A DNA stretch of 50,479 bases from an uncultured Litorivicinus sp. (lineage in GTDB: Bacteria; Pseudomonadota; Gammaproteobacteria; Pseudomonadales; Litorivicinaceae). The translations under genes and the position numbers were made by a program. The notes beneath the pieces are model-generated. The model worked only from the letters and a program-made list of their open reading frames with translations, ran no database searches and was not told the origin of the DNA. Shown here piece by piece: positions 14,322-23,145 of the stretch. Position 1 is the first letter of the stretch. Each line of letters opens with the position of its first letter. The stretch lies in contig CALKMT010000123.1 of the NCBI GenBank assembly GCA_938091715.1, positions 1-50,479 on the forward strand, given 5' to 3'.

Positions 14322-16150
14322 TAATCCAGCCCTAAAAACCCACCGGTTTGGTGCGCCCATAACTTGGCATAGATACCCCCGGCCTGCACCAGCTCCTGAT
14401 GCGTGCCCTGCTCAACAATCCGCCCCTCGTCCAGAACCACCAGGCGATCCATGGCCGCAATGGTCGACAGCCGATGGGCAATGGCGATCACGGTCTTGTC
14501 CGCCATCAAGCGTTGCAGGCTCGATTGAATGGCCGCCTCGACCTCGGAGTCTAGGGCACTGGTGGCTTCGTCCAGGATCAAGATCGGTGCGTTTTTGAGC
14601 ATGACCCGGGCGATCGCCACACGCTGACGCTGGCCCCCGGACAGCTTGACGCCCCGCTCACCGACCTGCGCGTCGTAGCCACGATTGCCAAAGGGATCGG
14701 TTAACTCGGCGATAAAGTCATCGGCTTCGGCCTGACGGGCAGCCTCGAACATTGCCGCATCGTCCGCATCAGGGCTGCCGTACAACAGGTTTTCCCGGAT
14801 CGAGCGATGCAACAACGAGGTGTCTTGCGTCACCATGCCGATAGATGCCCGCAGGCTTTCCTGGCTCACCTGATCGATCGGCTGGCCGTCGATGCGCACT
14901 TGGCCTTTTTCAACATCGTGAAAGCGCAACAACAAATTAACCAACGTGGACTTACCCGCGCCAGAGCGCCCTACCAGGCCGATTTTCTCGCCCGGTTTAA
15001 CGCTTAGATTAAAGTCCTCGAGCACGCCCTCGGACTTGCCGTAATGGAAGCTGACCCGGTCAAACTCAATGCCACCGGCGGTAACCGCCAACGGCTTGGC
15101 ATCGGGCACATCGACAATTTGATGGGGCTGGGACAGCGTATTTCGCCCGTCCGCCACCATGCCAAGGTTCTCGAACAGCATGCTGACTTCCCACATAATC
15201 CACTGGGCCAGGCCGTTCAAACGAAGCGCCATGCTGACCGCCACGGCGATCGCCCCAACCGTGATAGCGCTGAGGGTCCAGAGATAAATCGAAAAGCATC
15301 CCACCACGAACAGCAGCACATAGATCAGCGTATTGACGCTGACGTTTAAGCCCGTGCCGTAGCGCATTTGACGATGCACTGTGCCCAAAAACTGATCCAT
15401 CGCCTCTTGAGCGTAATCAGATTCCCGTCGAGAGTGGCTGAACAACTTAACCGTCTGAATATTGGTGTAGCTGTCGACCACCCGGCCGGTCATCATCGAT
15501 CGCGCGTCGGCCTGATCCATGGCCGACTGTTTCAACCGCGGCAGGTAATAACGAAGCACCAGGGCATAGCCCGCCAACCACCCCAACATCGGAATCATCA
15601 GGACCGGATCGCTTTGCCCGATCAGGAACACCATCGAGAAAAAATACACCGAGACATAGACCATGACGTCCAACAGCTTCATCACGGTTTCTCGTACCGA
15701 CAACGCGGTTTGCATCATCTTGGTGGCGACTCTGCCTGCGAATTCGTCTTGGTAAAAGCTCATGGACTGGCCCAGCAGATAGCGGTGTGCCCGCCAGCGG
15801 ATGGCCATGGGATAGTTGCCCAGCAGCGTTTGGTGCATCACCGTACTGCGCAGCCAAATCAGACTGGGCAACAGGATCAGCACAAAGGCGCCAAACAGCA
15901 GCAATTCAGTCCGACGCTCGGCGATCAGGGTGTCTGGGTTTTGTTCGACCAGCCAATCCACTAGCTGTCCGAGCATCCAAAACAAGCCGGCCTCGAAGAA
16001 CGCAACTATTGCCGACAGGCAAGACAACACCACCAGCCAGGGCTCCATGCCCTGGGTGTAGTGGCGGCAAAAGGCATACAGCCCGCTCGGTGGTTGGGTC
16101 GGCGGCTCGGGCGGAAAGGGCTGTGTTAAAGATTCAAAAAAACGAAACAT
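14321..16150 (-). CDS. ABC exporter, fused permease and ATPase
   Basis: This 609-residue half-transporter has a cytoplasmic N-terminal stretch rich in Pro, a six-helix exporter domain (about residues 35-330) and an ATPase domain: Walker A GRSGAGKST, TQDTSLLHRSIRENLLYG, signature LSGGQRQR, LILDEATSALD and AHR. It belongs to the bacterial multidrug/lipid-type exporters but is a different subgroup from the one at 11154. The substrate is unknown. Its stop overlaps the pdxA start as TAATG, so the two are translated together, an unexpected pairing. Confidence 0.9.
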   Translation of the reverse strand: MFRFFESLTQPFPPEPPTQPPSGLYAFCRHYTQGMEPWLVVLSCLSAIVAFFEAGLFWMLGQLVDWLVEQNPDTLIAERRTELLLFGAFVLILLPSLIWLRSTVMHQTLLGNYPMAIRWRAHRYLLGQSMSFYQDEFAGRVATKMMQTALSVRETVMKLLDVMVYVSVYFFSMVFLIGQSDPVLMIPMLGWLAGYALVLRYYLPRLKQSAMDQADARSMMTGRVVDSYTNIQTVKLFSHSRRESDYAQEAMDQFLGTVHRQMRYGTGLNVSVNTLIYVLLFVVGCFSIYLWTLSAITVGAIAVAVSMALRLNGLAQWIMWEVSMLFENLGMVADGRNTLSQPHQIVDVPDAKPLAVTAGGIEFDRVSFHYGKSEGVLEDFNLSVKPGEKIGLVGRSGAGKSTLVNLLLRFHDVEKGQVRIDGQPIDQVSQESLRASIGMVTQDTSLLHRSIRENLLYGSPDADDAAMFEAARQAEADDFIAELTDPFGNRGYDAQVGERGVKLSGGQRQRVAIARVMLKNAPILILDEATSALDSEVEAAIQSSLQRLMADKTVIAIAHRLSTIAAMDRLVVLDEGRIVEQGTHQELVQAGGIYAKLWAHQTGGFLGLD

Positions 16151-16204
16151 TGGGGCTCCAAAGCGAGCACGAACACTACCAGAGATACCCCGCGGGTCGA
16201 AACG

Positions 16205-16822
16205 TTAGTCGACCCAAAGCCACATGCCGACCCCGACCATTAGGGTGCCGGCAATACGGTTAATCAGTCGAACGTTGCCGGAGCGGCTCAGAAAACTGGC
16301 CATCACCCGGCCACCGCCGGCATAGATCAACAGACTGGCAAACTCCAACACCAGAATCAGGGCAATCAACAGCGCCAGTTGTCCGGGCAAGGGCCGAGCG
16401 GGATCGATAAAAGGCGGTAGCAGCGCCATAAAAAACGCCCAGCCCTTGGGGTTGGCCACGGCGGTCACAAACCCCTGTATCACTAGGGCTTTCGCATCCA
16501 GCGCCGGAGCCGAGCCCGGTTCAGGTACCGCCAAAGATCCCCGGGAGCGCCACATCTGAACGCCCAGATAAGCCAGATACGTGCCGCCGATCAACTTGAA
16601 CCAGAAAAACCCCGCCGGATACGCCAACAGAAGCGCCGCCACACCCAAGACCGACAAGCAGGCGACCAAGCCGACACCGACCAGCTCGCCGGCCATCATG
16701 GGCAAAGCACCACGTACGCCATAGGTCATCCCCAAGGACAAGGACAGCATCATGCACATGCCCGGGGTGACCGAGACAAAGGCAAAAGTCGGCAGGAACA
16801 CTGCCAGGGTGGAAAGATTCAC
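16205..16822 (-). CDS. LysE/RhtB-family amino acid exporter
   Basis: The 205-residue protein is a LysE/RhtB-type membrane protein with about six hydrophobic helices. The family signature is seen in FVSVTPGMCMMLSLSLG (TPGP-like region) and the ANPKGWAFFMALLPPFI segment. Such proteins export amino acids or homoserine/threonine-like compounds across the inner membrane. The specificity cannot be inferred here. An inverted repeat lies directly upstream of its ATG at 16822. Confidence 0.9.
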   Translation of the reverse strand: MNLSTLAVFLPTFAFVSVTPGMCMMLSLSLGMTYGVRGALPMMAGELVGVGLVACLSVLGVAALLLAYPAGFFWFKLIGGTYLAYLGVQMWRSRGSLAVPEPGSAPALDAKALVIQGFVTAVANPKGWAFFMALLPPFIDPARPLPGQLALLIALILVLEFASLLIYAGGGRVMASFLSRSGNVRLINRIAGTLMVGVGMWLWVD

Positions 16823-16826
16823 AGGA

Positions 16827-16845
16827 CGCTCCGATATCAGGAGCG
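16827..16845. repeat. Inverted repeat upstream of the LysE-family gene
   Basis: CGCTCC and GGAGCG form a perfect 6-bp inverted repeat around a 7-base centre containing GATATC. It starts 4 bases before the lysE-type ATG and overlaps where its ribosome site should be. It could be an operator or an mRNA hairpin limiting translation. Confidence 0.35.
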
Positions 16846-16864
16846 GAGTTGTAGCACGCGGGCT

Positions 16865-17368
16865 CTAAAAGCCCAATACCCAACCGCTAACCAGCAGACC
16901 CAGTGCGGCACCGGCCATAACATCGCTGGGATAATGCAGCCCCAGCACCACGCGACTGAGCATAATCATGGCCGTCACCGGCATCAGGCACACAGCCAAG
17001 CCAGGCATGCTTAACAGCAGGGCCGAGGTGATCGCCACTGCATGCAAGGTGTGGCCGGAAGGAAAACTAAATTCGTCCAGAGCACGGGCCCCGTTGGACA
17101 CCTGAGCGATACTGACAAAGGGCCGGCGGCGTACGGTCTTGCCCTTTAAAATTCGATACAGCAGCAGATTGATGGCGGTAATGACTAGCAGATCCTGACC
17201 GATCTCATCCCAGCTGTACCAAGCGCACCAGCTAAGCAAAATTCCCCAGGCCGGACCGTTACCCACCCAGGAGAAAAACTGAAACCAAGGCCCCCAAAAT
17301 CGACGTTGGTGAAGGCGCGCAGCCCAAATGCAGAAAGGACGTTCAACCTGATCAAGCTTTGCAAACAT
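16865..17368 (-). CDS. PAP2-family membrane phosphatase
   Basis: The 167-residue protein carries the three PAP2 phosphatase motifs: KTVRRRPF (KxxxxxxRP-like), FSFPSGHT with the catalytic His, and SRVVLGLHYPSD with the nucleophilic His. Four to five hydrophobic helices place it in the inner membrane with the active site toward the periplasm. Members dephosphorylate phosphatidic acid, phosphatidylglycerol phosphate or undecaprenyl pyrophosphate. It follows the glycosyltransferase at 43 bp spacing on the same strand, suggesting joint work on a lipid-linked substrate (inference). Confidence 0.9.
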   Translation of the reverse strand: MFAKLDQVERPFCIWAARLHQRRFWGPWFQFFSWVGNGPAWGILLSWCAWYSWDEIGQDLLVITAINLLLYRILKGKTVRRRPFVSIAQVSNGARALDEFSFPSGHTLHAVAITSALLLSMPGLAVCLMPVTAMIMLSRVVLGLHYPSDVMAGAALGLLVSGWVLGF

Positions 17369-17411
17369 GGCAAGCTTCCAAATCGCTGAGTTACCTTAGA
17401 TTCCGACGCTT

Positions 17412-18449
17412 TTATGACGATGCGGTGACGCCATCGTGACGATTTGATGAAACTCGTGTCACGGTTTCAACGAACTGATCCGTCGAACGCTGCCAAGAAA
17501 AGTGCTCAGCCCGTCGCCGCGCATCTGCCCGGGTGCAGTTCAGGGCCTGGGCTGCAGCCTCGGCCAAGTCCTCCGACAGGCCACCGCTGACGCCCGGCTG
17601 AATAACTTCCAAGGGTCCTTGCTCTGGAAAAGCGGCAACCGGCGTGCCGCAAGCCATGGCTTCGATCATGACCAAACCGAAGGTGTCGGTGCGACTGGGA
17701 AAGACCATGCAATCCGCCTCGGCGAGGGAATCGCGCAGCGTTTGGCCGCTTTGATAGCCGCGCCATTCCACCTGCGGATGTTTAGCTTGCAAGGATTCGC
17801 GGATGGGACCATCACCCACCACCACGTAACGGCCAGGCACCTGGTCCTGCAGGGCCAAAAAGGCCTCGACATTTTTTTCTTGCGCCACCCGGCCCAAGTA
17901 CAGCAGGCAAGGCTCTGTGCTCGCCGAGGGCTCAAGCCGAGGGACAAAGACCTCTAGATCCACACCCCGGCTCCAGCGCACCAAACGATCGAAACCCCGA
18001 GATTTCAATTCGTCTTCCAGGCTTTGAGTCGCCGTCATGACCGCCGCACTGGGGCTGTGAAAGTGACGTAACCAAGCCCAAGTCCAGGCCGTTGGGATGG
18101 GCAATCGCGCCCGCACGTAATCGGGAAACCGGGTGTGGAAACTGGTCGTAAATGGAATGCCATGCTTGCGGCAGTAACGTCGAGCAGCCCAACCCAGTGG
18201 CCCCTCGGTGGAAATATGGATGCCATCCGGACGGGCTTCGGCCAAGCGAGCGGCCAGTTTGCGATAGGGCAGGATGGCTAACCGAATCTCGCTGTATCCC
18301 GGCATGGCAAATGAACGAAACGAGTCCGGCCCGATGACCTGAACCTCAATTCCCCGGCTTCGCATCTCTTGGCAGGTGCGGGTCAAGGTGGTGACGACGC
18401 CATTGACCTGCTGGCCCCATGCATCGCTGACAATCACTAATCGCTGCAT
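17412..18449 (-). CDS. GT4-type glycosyltransferase
   Basis: The 345-residue protein has the GT-B fold. An N-terminal acceptor domain (VSDAWGQQVNGVVTTLTRT) has the Gly-rich loop of GT4 enzymes, and a C-terminal donor domain has LYLGRVAQEKN, VVVGDGP and the E-x7-E motif in FGLVMIEAMACGTPVAAF. It resembles lipid glycosyltransferases such as sulfoquinovosyl or mannosyl transferases acting at the membrane surface. ATG 18449 is chosen because GGAG lies about 5 bases upstream. The PAP2 phosphatase follows, so a glycolipid pathway is plausible, but donor and acceptor are unknown. Confidence 0.88.
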   Translation of the reverse strand: MQRLVIVSDAWGQQVNGVVTTLTRTCQEMRSRGIEVQVIGPDSFRSFAMPGYSEIRLAILPYRKLAARLAEARPDGIHISTEGPLGWAARRYCRKHGIPFTTSFHTRFPDYVRARLPIPTAWTWAWLRHFHSPSAAVMTATQSLEDELKSRGFDRLVRWSRGVDLEVFVPRLEPSASTEPCLLYLGRVAQEKNVEAFLALQDQVPGRYVVVGDGPIRESLQAKHPQVEWRGYQSGQTLRDSLAEADCMVFPSRTDTFGLVMIEAMACGTPVAAFPEQGPLEVIQPGVSGGLSEDLAEAAAQALNCTRADARRRAEHFSWQRSTDQFVETVTRVSSNRHDGVTASS

Positions 18450-18502
18450 ATTCACTCCTGTTTGAGGCAGTGTGTGAACAAAGCATTACAGCTACATGAC
18501 AA

Positions 18503-19246
18503 TCATCGCGGCGTCAGATAGGTGCTGGCCCAGTAACTGAACCATTGGGCCTGCTCGATTCCCCGCCGCCCGCTGGGGTCGACGGCCTCGATGACCACCG
18601 CGTCCAGTAATGCAGGTACCCCGGGCACCAGATCTAAAGCCACCCGCCCCTGTGCATCGGTGCGTTCAATGCGCTGTTGTTGGCCCTGAAACAGGATCAC
18701 CTGATGCCCGGCCAAGGGCGCTTGCTGATAAAACAGGGTTGCAGCGCTTTGATCCGCATCGACCACAAACTCGATCCGTAATCCGTCCTGCGCGTCGTTT
18801 TGAAATTTTCCAACCAGCAATTTGGCATGCCGGCTGTAGGCTTCGACTATTCGTCCCGACAGCCCCCGTGCCTGATGCTGGGCATACAGATCCGGATACC
18901 CCTTGTGCTGACCAAAGGCCTGAAACTTGTCCGAATTCGAGTAGCGCAGTAGCTCAGGTTGAGACTCGTACACCACTCGGTCTCCGGCCGACACCGACTC
19001 CAGACTGATAGCCGGAATGTCGCCGTAGCGGCTTTGAATGGGCTGAGCACCCTGATCAGTAATCCACTCGGCCCGGACAACGTTGGTCGGAATCCATACC
19101 CCGCGGCTGCCACTGAAATCCTGGCCCACTACTAAATCAACCTGATATGGCGAGCCCTCCAGGCTCCGGGGTTCCAGCCACATCTCGTGGGCTGAACAGG
19201 ACAGGCTAAGCCCAAAAAGAAAAATGGGAATCATCAATGACTTCAT
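18503..19246 (-). CDS. DUF4198-type periplasmic protein (NikM-like)
   Basis: The 247-residue protein has a signal peptide (MKSLMIPIFLFGLSLSCSAHEMW) and the mature N-terminus HEMWLEP typical of DUF4198 proteins. These are periplasmic, often associated with nickel/cobalt transport (NikM/CbiK-like), with the N-terminal His a likely metal ligand. A C-terminal beta domain (LAGHQVILFQGQQQ, TDAQGRVALDL) looks carboxypeptidase-regulatory-like. It is divergent from the HupE-type gene across only 39 bases, which supports a shared metal-related role. The metal is not determined. Confidence 0.78.
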   Translation of the reverse strand: MKSLMIPIFLFGLSLSCSAHEMWLEPRSLEGSPYQVDLVVGQDFSGSRGVWIPTNVVRAEWITDQGAQPIQSRYGDIPAISLESVSAGDRVVYESQPELLRYSNSDKFQAFGQHKGYPDLYAQHQARGLSGRIVEAYSRHAKLLVGKFQNDAQDGLRIEFVVDADQSAATLFYQQAPLAGHQVILFQGQQQRIERTDAQGRVALDLVPGVPALLDAVVIEAVDPSGRRGIEQAQWFSYWASTYLTPR

Positions 19247-19285
19247 GGATACTGCCGGAAAAATTGTAAGTAAGTTTTAAACACC

Positions 19286-20359
19286 ATGCGTTTTTTACGG
19301 TCCCTTTGCAAAGTATTCACACTGGCCTGGATCGCGCCGGTTCTGGCCCACGAAATCAATCCCATCGTGGTCGATGTTAACCGCGATGATCGTCACAACG
19401 TCACGCTGCGACTGAATCTAGAATCCGTTCTATCCGGGGTTGATTTGAGACTTGGTGGCAACACCGATGACCTGCCCGGCGCACAGCGTTACGATCAGGC
19501 CCGGGCGCTATCAGATGAGCAATTGGTGCAGGCCTTTGAAGGTCAGTTGCCAAATGCTTGGGCCTTGTTAGGGGTCCAGGGCCAGGTGTTGGATTATCAA
19601 ATCCAAATCGAGTCGCAAAGCGACCTGGAGCTGCCCCGCCCCGCCACCCTGGCGATCGAATTAGAGCCCCCACGGCCTTGGATTTGGCAGGCCGATCCTA
19701 GGTTGGGCGAGTTCGTGATTCGGGACCAGTCTGAGCGCGCTTACACGGCACTGCTGGCACCGGGACAAGCATCAAATCCTTTGGATCAGCAAGTCAGTGC
19801 GCGGGATCAATTTGTCACCTATGTATTGAGCGGCATCGACCACATTGTGCCCAAGGGGCTGGACCACATCCTGTTTGTGATCGGCTTGTTTTTGTTCAGT
19901 GCCCATTGGAAACCCTTATTGGCCCAGGTCTCTGTGTTTACCCTGGCCCACACGGTCACTCTGGCCCTGGCGTCTTTAGGCATTGTGGTGATCGCACCGG
20001 CTATTGTTGAGCCCCTGATTGCCCTGTCAATTTTGTACATCGCCGTTGAAAACCTGTTACCCAAACGACCGTTATCACGACGTTTGTGGTTGGTGCTGGT
20101 GTTTGGCTTGTTGCACGGCCTGGGCTTTGCCAGCGTATTGCAGGAATTTGGCCTGGGCGGGGAATATTTCGTACTCAGTCTGGTCGGCTTTAACCTAGGT
20201 GTTGAGCTGGGCCAGCTACTGGTATTGGCGCCGCTGATGCTGGTATTGGGCACCTGGGCACACCGGCAGCCTTGGTATCGGGGGTTGGTCCAGATACCCG
20301 CGTCCTTGGTGATTGGCTCGATCGGGGCGCTGTGGACCTTTGAACGGGTGATGGGCTAG
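19286..20359 (+). CDS. HupE/UreJ-family membrane protein, putative metal permease
   Basis: The 357-residue protein has a signal peptide, a periplasmic domain of about 170 residues starting HEINPIVVDV, and a C-terminal membrane domain with about six helices. The HupE/UreJ-type motif is visible in SGIDHIVPKGLDHILFVIG, followed by HTVTLALASLG and LLHGLGFASVLQEFG. HupE/UreJ proteins are nickel or cobalt permeases linked to hydrogenase or urease; neither enzyme is in this window, so the metal and purpose are open. It is divergent from the DUF4198 gene at 39 bp, and a hairpin overlaps its stop codon. Confidence 0.82.
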   Translation: MRFLRSLCKVFTLAWIAPVLAHEINPIVVDVNRDDRHNVTLRLNLESVLSGVDLRLGGNTDDLPGAQRYDQARALSDEQLVQAFEGQLPNAWALLGVQGQVLDYQIQIESQSDLELPRPATLAIELEPPRPWIWQADPRLGEFVIRDQSERAYTALLAPGQASNPLDQQVSARDQFVTYVLSGIDHIVPKGLDHILFVIGLFLFSAHWKPLLAQVSVFTLAHTVTLALASLGIVVIAPAIVEPLIALSILYIAVENLLPKRPLSRRLWLVLVFGLLHGLGFASVLQEFGLGGEYFVLSLVGFNLGVELGQLLVLAPLMLVLGTWAHRQPWYRGLVQIPASLVIGSIGALWTFERVMG

Positions 20360-20372
20360 CTACCTAGCCCAT
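20351..20372. terminator. Hairpin at the hupE-type stop, possible bidirectional terminator
   Basis: ATGGGCTAG and CTAGCCCAT form a perfect 9-bp stem with a 4-base loop, overlapping the TAG of the HupE-type gene. It lies in the 20-bp gap to the convergent clpA stop. No T-run follows on either side, so intrinsic termination is uncertain. Confidence 0.4.
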
Positions 20373-20379
20373 CCATGCC

Positions 20380-22659
20380 TCAGTTAACCGAGGCAGCCTT
20401 CTCGTTGGACTCGTACTGAATGTCCAACTCGCCATCTTTGACGCCCACGTGCACCGTTCCACCTTTGGCCAATCGACCAAACAAGAGCTCTTCGGCCATC
20501 GGACGCTTTAACTGGTCCTGAATCAGACGAGCCATGGGACGCGCGCCCATGCTGGGCTCGTAGCCACGCTCGGCGAACCAGAGTCGCGCCTCGTCGTCCA
20601 ACTCCAAGTGCACACGACGCTCGTCTAGTTGTCCTTGCAGCTCAGCCACGAACTTGTCGACCACCCCGACGATGACTTCACTGGGCAACGGACGGAACTG
20701 GATTATCGCATCCAGACGGTTACGGAACTCTGGCGTAAACATCCGGTTCAGCGCTTCCATTCCGTCGGTGGAGTGATCCTGCTCGGTGAAACCAATGGAG
20801 CGACGGGCGGTTTCGTGCGCGCCGGCGTTAGACGTCATGACCAAGATCACCTGGCGGAAATCCGCCTTGCGGCCGTTATTGTCGGTCAGGGTTCCATGGT
20901 CCATGACCTGCAACAGCAGGTTAAAGACCTCGGGGTGAGCCTTTTCGATCTCGTCCAGCAGCAGCACACAGTGCGGATTCTTGGTCACGGCTTCGGTCAG
21001 CAAACCACCTTGGTCATAGCCAACATAGCCTGGCGGCGCACCAATCAATCGGGACACCGTGTGACGCTCCATGTACTCGGACATATCAAAACGCACCAGC
21101 TCGACGCCCATTTGCCGGGCCAATTGCTTGGTCACCTCGGTCTTACCCACACCGGTCGGACCTGAGAACAGGAAGCTGCCGATCGGCTTGCCTTCCTGGC
21201 GCAGTCCCGCCCGGGCTAATTTGATCGCACTGGATAGCTGCTCGATCGCGTTGTCCTGGCCAAACACCGTCATTTTCAAGTCGCGCTCGAGGTTTTTCAG
21301 TACCTCGGTGTCGTTGCGGCTGACCGATTTCGGGGGGATCCGAGCGATTTTCGCTACCACCGCCTCGATCTCACTCTGGCCGATGGTCTTCTTGCGCTTG
21401 CTGGCAGGCAACATGCGTTGCATCGCTCCCGCCTCGTCGATCACATCGATGGCCTTGTCGGGCAACTGACGGTCATTAATGTAGCGATCCGCCAACTCGG
21501 CAGCCGAGGCCAAGGCCTTCTTGCTGTACTTAATGTCGTGGTGCTCTTCAAAGCGCGACCGCAGACCCTCGAGGATTTTTACGGTATCCGGAACCGAGGG
21601 CTCCATCACGTCAACTTTCTGGAAGCGTCGGGCCAAGGCGCGATCTTTTTCAAAGATGCCGCGGTATTCCTGGAAGGTCGTCGAGCCAACACAACGAATC
21701 TGTCCGCCGGACAACAAGGGCTTCAACAGGTTTGAGGCATCCATTACCCCGCCCGAAGCCGCACCGGCACCGATAATGGTGTGGATCTCGTCGATAAACA
21801 GAATCGCATGGGGTTGGCGTTTCAGTTCGTTCAACAGGGCTTTGAGGCGTTTCTCAAAATCCCCGCGGTATTTGGTGCCAGCCAGCAAGGCACCCAAGTC
21901 CAGCGAGTAAACCACCGCTGCCTCGATGACCTCGGGCACTTCTTTTTGTTCAATCAGATAGGCCAGGCCTTCGGCAATAGCGGTCTTGCCCACGCCCGCC
22001 TCGCCCACCAGCAACGGGTTGTTCTTGCGACGGCGCGATAGCGTTTGAATAACCCGTTGGACCTCGTGATCACGACCGATTAACGGGTCGATGCGGCCCT
22101 CTTTGACTTCCTGGTTCAGGTTCGTGGCGTAGTTCTCCAACGGCCCTTTGTCCGCTTTGCCCTCGGACTCCTCGACGCCGCCGACCGATTCTGAGCCACT
22201 GTCCATGGGCGCCTCGTTGTCAGACAGCTTTGAGATGCCGTGGCTGATGAAGTTGACCACGTCAATGCGCTGAATCTGTTGCTGCTTTAAGAAAAACACC
22301 GCTTGAGATTCAGACTCGCTGAAAATTGCGACCAGCACATTAGCGCCAGAGACTTCACTCTTGCCGCTGGACTGGACGTGGAATACGGCCCGTTGCAATA
22401 CCCGCTGAAAGCCCAGGGTCGGTTGCGTCTCGCGATCTCGTTCAGAAGCCGGAATCAGCGGAGTGGTCGCGTCGACAAAATCCTGAAGCTCCTTGCGCAA
22501 GGACGCCAGGTCGGCGCCACAGGCGGTCAGCACTTCGACCGCTGCGTCGTTATCCAACAGAGCCAGTAGCAGATGTTCGACCGTCATAAACTCGTGACGC
22601 TTGGTCCGGGCGTCTTTGAATGCCAGATTGAGGGTAACCTCGAGCTCTTTGCTTAACAT
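20380..22659 (-). CDS. clpA: ATP-dependent Clp protease ATPase subunit ClpA
   Basis: The 759-residue protein matches ClpA (E. coli 758 aa). It has an N-terminal ClpS-binding repeat domain (residues 1-145), AAA+ domain 1 with Walker A GEAGVGKTA, and AAA+ domain 2 with Walker A GPTGVGKTE and Walker B VLLLDEIEKAH. The ClpP-docking loop IGF appears in ARRSIGFTEQ. ClpA unfolds substrates and feeds them to ClpP. It follows clpS with a 12-bp gap and GGAGAAACG before ATG 22659. No clpP is present in the window. Confidence 0.97.
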   Translation of the reverse strand: MLSKELEVTLNLAFKDARTKRHEFMTVEHLLLALLDNDAAVEVLTACGADLASLRKELQDFVDATTPLIPASERDRETQPTLGFQRVLQRAVFHVQSSGKSEVSGANVLVAIFSESESQAVFFLKQQQIQRIDVVNFISHGISKLSDNEAPMDSGSESVGGVEESEGKADKGPLENYATNLNQEVKEGRIDPLIGRDHEVQRVIQTLSRRRKNNPLLVGEAGVGKTAIAEGLAYLIEQKEVPEVIEAAVVYSLDLGALLAGTKYRGDFEKRLKALLNELKRQPHAILFIDEIHTIIGAGAASGGVMDASNLLKPLLSGGQIRCVGSTTFQEYRGIFEKDRALARRFQKVDVMEPSVPDTVKILEGLRSRFEEHHDIKYSKKALASAAELADRYINDRQLPDKAIDVIDEAGAMQRMLPASKRKKTIGQSEIEAVVAKIARIPPKSVSRNDTEVLKNLERDLKMTVFGQDNAIEQLSSAIKLARAGLRQEGKPIGSFLFSGPTGVGKTEVTKQLARQMGVELVRFDMSEYMERHTVSRLIGAPPGYVGYDQGGLLTEAVTKNPHCVLLLDEIEKAHPEVFNLLLQVMDHGTLTDNNGRKADFRQVILVMTSNAGAHETARRSIGFTEQDHSTDGMEALNRMFTPEFRNRLDAIIQFRPLPSEVIVGVVDKFVAELQGQLDERRVHLELDDEARLWFAERGYEPSMGARPMARLIQDQLKRPMAEELLFGRLAKGGTVHVGVKDGELDIQYESNEKAASVN

Positions 22660-22671
22660 CGTTTCTCCAGC

Positions 22672-23016
22672 CTATTCGTCGTCTTCACAGGGTTCGACCT
22701 CGGCCATCAGCGGGTGCTGATGCTCTTTGGCGTATTGAACCACCTGCGCTGCTTTGGTTTCTGCAATATCCCGGGGAAAAACCCCACAGACACCCATGCC
22801 TTTGGTGTGCACGGCCAACATGACCTGCGTGGCCTGCTCGGGCCCCATGCCGAAAAAAATCTCTAGTACGTGAACGACAAAATCCATCGGAGTGTAGTCG
22901 TCGTTCATCAACAGGACCTTGTACAGCGGGGGGCGCTTTAACTTGGGTTGCGCCTCGGCGGTCGCGGTATTCCCCTGCCCCTCTTGCTCGTCCTGCATGT
23001 AAATCTGTTGTATCAC
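22672..23016 (-). CDS. clpS: ATP-dependent Clp protease adaptor ClpS
   Basis: The 114-residue protein is ClpS, which delivers N-degron substrates to ClpA. The family signature is clear: YKVLLMNDDYTPMDFVVHVL (N-degron pocket Asn/Asp), AVHTKGMGVCGVF and AETK. The start is read as GTG 23016 because AGGTAA lies about 9 bases upstream; ATG 22998 lacks a ribosome site. It is immediately upstream of clpA on the same strand, the usual operon. Confidence 0.96.
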   Translation of the reverse strand: MIQQIYMQDEQEGQGNTATAEAQPKLKRPPLYKVLLMNDDYTPMDFVVHVLEIFFGMGPEQATQVMLAVHTKGMGVCGVFPRDIAETKAAQVVQYAKEHQHPLMAEVEPCEDDE

Positions 23017-23145
23017 GATTGGCGCTTACCTGATTTTCCTTCAGTCCCTCAATTATGGGGTTTCGCCGGTCAATTGAAAGCACCCATAGAGCCTAGTCGT
23101 ATAGGACGCCTTGCCGGGTCTTGTGACATCAGTCTGTGACCGGCT

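Noticed and set aside
20377..20394. GCCTC/GAGGC inverted repeat as a clpA terminator
   Set aside because: It lies mostly within the clpA coding end, has a mismatch and no T-run; the neighbouring 9-bp hairpin is the better candidate.
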